A stretch of DNA of 44,207 nt from Melioribacteraceae bacterium. Lineage in GTDB: Bacteria > Bacteroidota > Ignavibacteria > Ignavibacteriales > Melioribacteraceae. The stretch lies in contig WGCV01000054.1 of NCBI GenBank assembly GCA_015493615.1, positions 1 through 44,207 on the forward strand. The letters run 5' to 3'. The position numbers were made by a program, and so were the translations under genes. Below are positions 41,667-44,207 of this stretch, piece by piece. The first letter of the stretch is position 1; each line of letters starts with the position of its first letter. Below the pieces are notes generated by a model that had not been told where the DNA came from, searched no databases, and worked only from the letters and a program-made list of their open reading frames with translations.

Positions 41667-43805
41667 ATGAAACAAATAATTCAATATCAGAAAACGGGTG
41701 AAATAACTGTTGAAGAGTTGCCAATTCCGCAATTAAAAGACAATGGCGTATTAGTACGGAATGTTTTTTCTTTGATAAGCGCAGGAACGGAGAAGAGTTC
41801 TGTAACAACAGCTCAGGCCTCACTATTGGGTAAAGCCAAAAAGCGCCCGGATTTAGTTAAACAGGTAATAGATAATTACCATCGAGAAGGTTTAATGGCA
41901 ACAATAAATAAAGTAAAAAACAGATTAGATAATTACAAAGAGTTGGGTTATTCCAGTGCAGGTGTTGTAATTGAATCTTCAACAGAAGAATTTAAACCAG
42001 GGGATTTGGTCTCTTGTTCAGGCGCAGGGTATGCCAGTCATGCCGAAGTTATTTACGTACCTAAAAATTTAGTCGCAAAAGTTCCTGAAAATGTTAGTAT
42101 GAAAGAAGCGGCTTTTGGTACAGTTGGCGCGATTGCAATGCAAGGAATAAGACAAGCTCAATTATCAGTTGGAGAGAATGTTGTAGTGATTGGATTAGGG
42201 TTGTTAGGTCAATTAACGATTCAGATAGCCAACGCAATGGGGTGTAATACAATTGGAATAGATATTTCTTCTGATGCAATTCAATTGGCGAAAGAAAACG
42301 GGGCAGATTTCGCATTTTTAAGCAAAAGACATGAAGTAGAAAATAAAGTTTTAAACTCAACAAAAGGAATTGGGGCAGACGCTGTAATAATTACTGCGGC
42401 TACACTGTCGAACGAACCAATTGAACTTGCGGCAGATATATTGCGTGACAGGGGCAGAATTGTAATTGTAGGTGCAATCAAAGCAGACATTCCGCGTTCG
42501 CCTTTTTATGATAAAGAAATTGAAATTAGATTTTCGCGTTCTTATGGACCAGGGCGTTATGACAGTATATATGAAGAAAAAGGCATCGATTATCCCCTAG
42601 GATATGTTCGATTTACAGAGCAGAGAAATGTGATAAGTTTTTTAGAATTAATTGGTAAAAAGAAAGTTAATGTAAATAAATTAATAACGCATATATTTCC
42701 TATTGAAAAAGGGATAGAAGCATATGAGTTGATTACTGGAAAGAAAAAAGAAAAATTTTTAGGAGTTCTAATTTCTTATGGTGAAGAGATTGAAACCAAA
42801 ACAAAACTCCAAAATCATGGGATAAAGAATACAAATATTGTGAAAGGGAAAGGTATTTCATTTATAGGAGCCGGTAATTTTGCACAATCTTATTTATTGC
42901 CTTTTATTGATAAAAATCGATTGCGCTTGGTAAGCACTACAAATCCGATAAATGCAAAATCAGTAGCAAAAAAATTTGATTTTAGTTTGTTTTCAACATC
43001 GCCCGATGATGTTTTTTTAGATGACGAAACAGGAGTAATTTTTATTGCTACGCGTCATAATACGCATGCTAAATTTGTAATAAAAGGTTTGCAAAATAAT
43101 AAGCATATTTTTGTAGAAAAACCGTTATGTGTAAAAAAAAGTGAGTTAAATGAAATAATTGATATATATAATGAAAAAAAACATCTTAAAATTCTTGTAG
43201 GATTTAATCGAAGATTTTCCGAACCCATAAAGAAAATGAAAGAAATTTTAGATGAAACTAATGGACCTAAACAAATTTTGTATCGTGTAAACGCCGGATT
43301 TGTTCCATTGGATAGTTGGTATCAGCAACCGGAGCAAGGCTACAGAATTTTTAGCGAGGGCGGACATTTTATTGACGTTATGCAATTTTTGACCGAGGCA
43401 CAGCCAGTTTCCGTTTTTGCGAAAAGTATTAAATCAAATAATAGTAGTATTAGAGATATAGATACAACAGCAGTTACTATTAGTTTTTCAGATGGTTCTG
43501 TGGGAACTTTGCTATATGTTTCGAATGGAAGTAGCAAATTGCCAAAAGAGTATATAGAAGTTAGCTCGGATAATATCTCAATGATAATGAATAATTTTAA
43601 GGAAGTGATTCTTTATCGCAATAAAAAAATAAAATTTAAATTTGATGGGAAAAAAGGGCATCAACAAGAAGTTAAAACACTTATTAATGCCATTGATGAG
43701 AATCTGGATTCTCCAATAGAATTCTCTTCGATAGTTGCAACAACGAAAACTACATTTGCTATCATTGATAGCATTATGGAAAATTCAATAATTAATATTT
43801 TATGA
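41667..43805 (+). CDS. Bi-domain oxidoreductase: zinc-type alcohol dehydrogenase plus Gfo/Idh/MocA
   Basis: A 712-residue fusion. Residues 1-375 resemble a zinc-dependent alcohol/L-threonine dehydrogenase with Rossmann motif VVVIGLGLLGQ (172-182), although the usual zinc-binding Cys residues are not all evident. Residues 395-705 are a Gfo/Idh/MocA oxidoreductase with FIGAGNFAQSYL (399-410) and VEKPL (483-487). This two-domain protein recurs in exopolysaccharide clusters next to heparinase II/III-like proteins, as here. It probably oxidises or reduces a sugar or its derivative. The downstream gene overlaps the stop by ATGA. Confidence 0.85.
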   Translation: MKQIIQYQKTGEITVEELPIPQLKDNGVLVRNVFSLISAGTEKSSVTTAQASLLGKAKKRPDLVKQVIDNYHREGLMATINKVKNRLDNYKELGYSSAGVVIESSTEEFKPGDLVSCSGAGYASHAEVIYVPKNLVAKVPENVSMKEAAFGTVGAIAMQGIRQAQLSVGENVVVIGLGLLGQLTIQIANAMGCNTIGIDISSDAIQLAKENGADFAFLSKRHEVENKVLNSTKGIGADAVIITAATLSNEPIELAADILRDRGRIVIVGAIKADIPRSPFYDKEIEIRFSRSYGPGRYDSIYEEKGIDYPLGYVRFTEQRNVISFLELIGKKKVNVNKLITHIFPIEKGIEAYELITGKKKEKFLGVLISYGEEIETKTKLQNHGIKNTNIVKGKGISFIGAGNFAQSYLLPFIDKNRLRLVSTTNPINAKSVAKKFDFSLFSTSPDDVFLDDETGVIFIATRHNTHAKFVIKGLQNNKHIFVEKPLCVKKSELNEIIDIYNEKKHLKILVGFNRRFSEPIKKMKEILDETNGPKQILYRVNAGFVPLDSWYQQPEQGYRIFSEGGHFIDVMQFLTEAQPVSVFAKSIKSNNSSIRDIDTTAVTISFSDGSVGTLLYVSNGSSKLPKEYIEVSSDNISMIMNNFKEVILYRNKKIKFKFDGKKGHQQEVKTLINAIDENLDSPIEFSSIVATTKTTFAIIDSIMENSIINIL

Positions 43806-44207
43806 TAGTAAAAAAAATTTTCTGGTATATTTCTCGTCTTTCCTCAATGTACTTCCCTGAAATATTTTACAGAATTCAACAGCAAATAAAAAAAATTAGT
43901 GAATTATTATTCATTCGAGGAGATCATCCGCAAGTTGAATTAATTAAACCGACTAAAAAAATTTTTCATAATTTTAATGAAAATCATAAAATTTTCTTAA
44001 AAGAAAAAGAATATCCTATTTTTATTGATAAGAATGACATAACAAAAGAAATTGATTGGCATAAAGATATATCAACAAATAGAAGATTCCCATTAAAATA
44101 TTCTAAAAATATCAATGTAAGAGATACTCAATACGGAAATGCAAAATACGTATGGGAAATAAACCGTTTGAATTTTTTGCTTTATTATGCGGTTAAATAT
44201 TCTATAT
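43802..44207 (+). CDS. Heparinase II/III-like protein, N-terminal part only
   Basis: The ATG overlaps the stop of the bi-domain oxidoreductase (ATGA), and the frame stays open to the window end (135 residues). The late KYVWEINRLNFLL segment is typical of the N-terminal helical domain of heparinase II/III-family proteins encoded in the same position in other exopolysaccharide clusters. Such proteins cleave or modify uronic-acid polysaccharides. The catalytic region is outside the window, so activity cannot be assessed. Confidence 0.7.
   Translation, partial: MIVKKIFWYISRLSSMYFPEIFYRIQQQIKKISELLFIRGDHPQVELIKPTKKIFHNFNENHKIFLKEKEYPIFIDKNDITKEIDWHKDISTNRRFPLKYSKNINVRDTQYGNAKYVWEINRLNFLLYYAVKYSI

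Overview
The window looks like a chromosomal stretch of a low-GC bacterium of the Bacteroidota/Ignavibacteriota/Chlorobiota neighbourhood. The basis is a secreted lamin-tail-domain protein, a GH3-plus-beta-lactamase fusion next to an AmpG-type permease, a bacterial deoxyhypusine-synthase-like protein, frequent TTG starts, four-helix-bundle (S23/IVP-type) genes, and intergenic DNA full of small palindromic repeats. This placement is inference from gene content, not from a marker gene; no rRNA or tRNA gene was found.

Layout. (1) 1-6714, all minus strand: a partial secreted lamin-tail-domain protein, a deoxyhypusine/homospermidine-synthase-like enzyme, and a two-gene peptidoglycan-recycling pair (AmpG-like permease, then a NagZ-like GH3 domain fused to a class C beta-lactamase-like domain). 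(2) 6715-7717: about 1 kb of non-coding repeats. (3) 7718-17090, plus strand: genes for a UDP-2,3-diacetamido-2,3-dideoxy-glucuronic-acid-type sugar (WbpB/WlbA, WbpD/WlbB, WbpE/WlbC and the WbpA-like 6-dehydrogenase). They are interrupted by repeats, two four-helix-bundle genes, a coiled-coil protein and an AbiEii-type toxin/antitoxin-like pair. (4) 17286-44207, plus strand: a tightly packed surface-polysaccharide operon, many of whose genes overlap by a few bases. It holds CysQ, a UDP-glucuronate-epimerase-like SDR, a Wzx flippase, a Wzy-like polymerase, five GT4-type glycosyltransferases, a PP-loop protein, a LegB-like dehydratase/nucleotidyltransferase/SDR trio, a WbpG-HisH-HisF acetamidino module, a sulfation module, a second WbpB/D/E-like set, a bi-domain oxidoreductase, and the start of a heparinase II/III-like protein running off the end.

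How the genes work together. The operon appears to make a di-N-acetylated, acetamidino-decorated, sulfated uronic-acid polysaccharide: sugar-nucleotide synthesis, assembly by the glycosyltransferases, flipping by Wzx and polymerisation by Wzy. PAPS for sulfation would come from the ATP sulfurylase and APS kinase, and CysQ would remove the PAP by-product. The ATP sulfurylase is fused behind a pyruvate-kinase-like domain that keeps its main catalytic residues, suggesting in-cluster ATP regeneration from PEP.

Two observations stand out. First, the pyruvate-kinase/ATP-sulfurylase fusion. Second, four 'cassettes' at 8681-9223, 9833-10337, 15272-15727 and 17099-17220, each bounded by low-complexity arms in opposite orientation. 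Two enclose a four-helix-bundle gene, one encloses a repeat but no gene, and one is empty. This resembles the layout of 23S rRNA intervening sequences, but here in the intergenic gaps of a polysaccharide operon. In addition, four families of roughly 90-200 bp non-coding elements, each present twice, fill the intergenic DNA.
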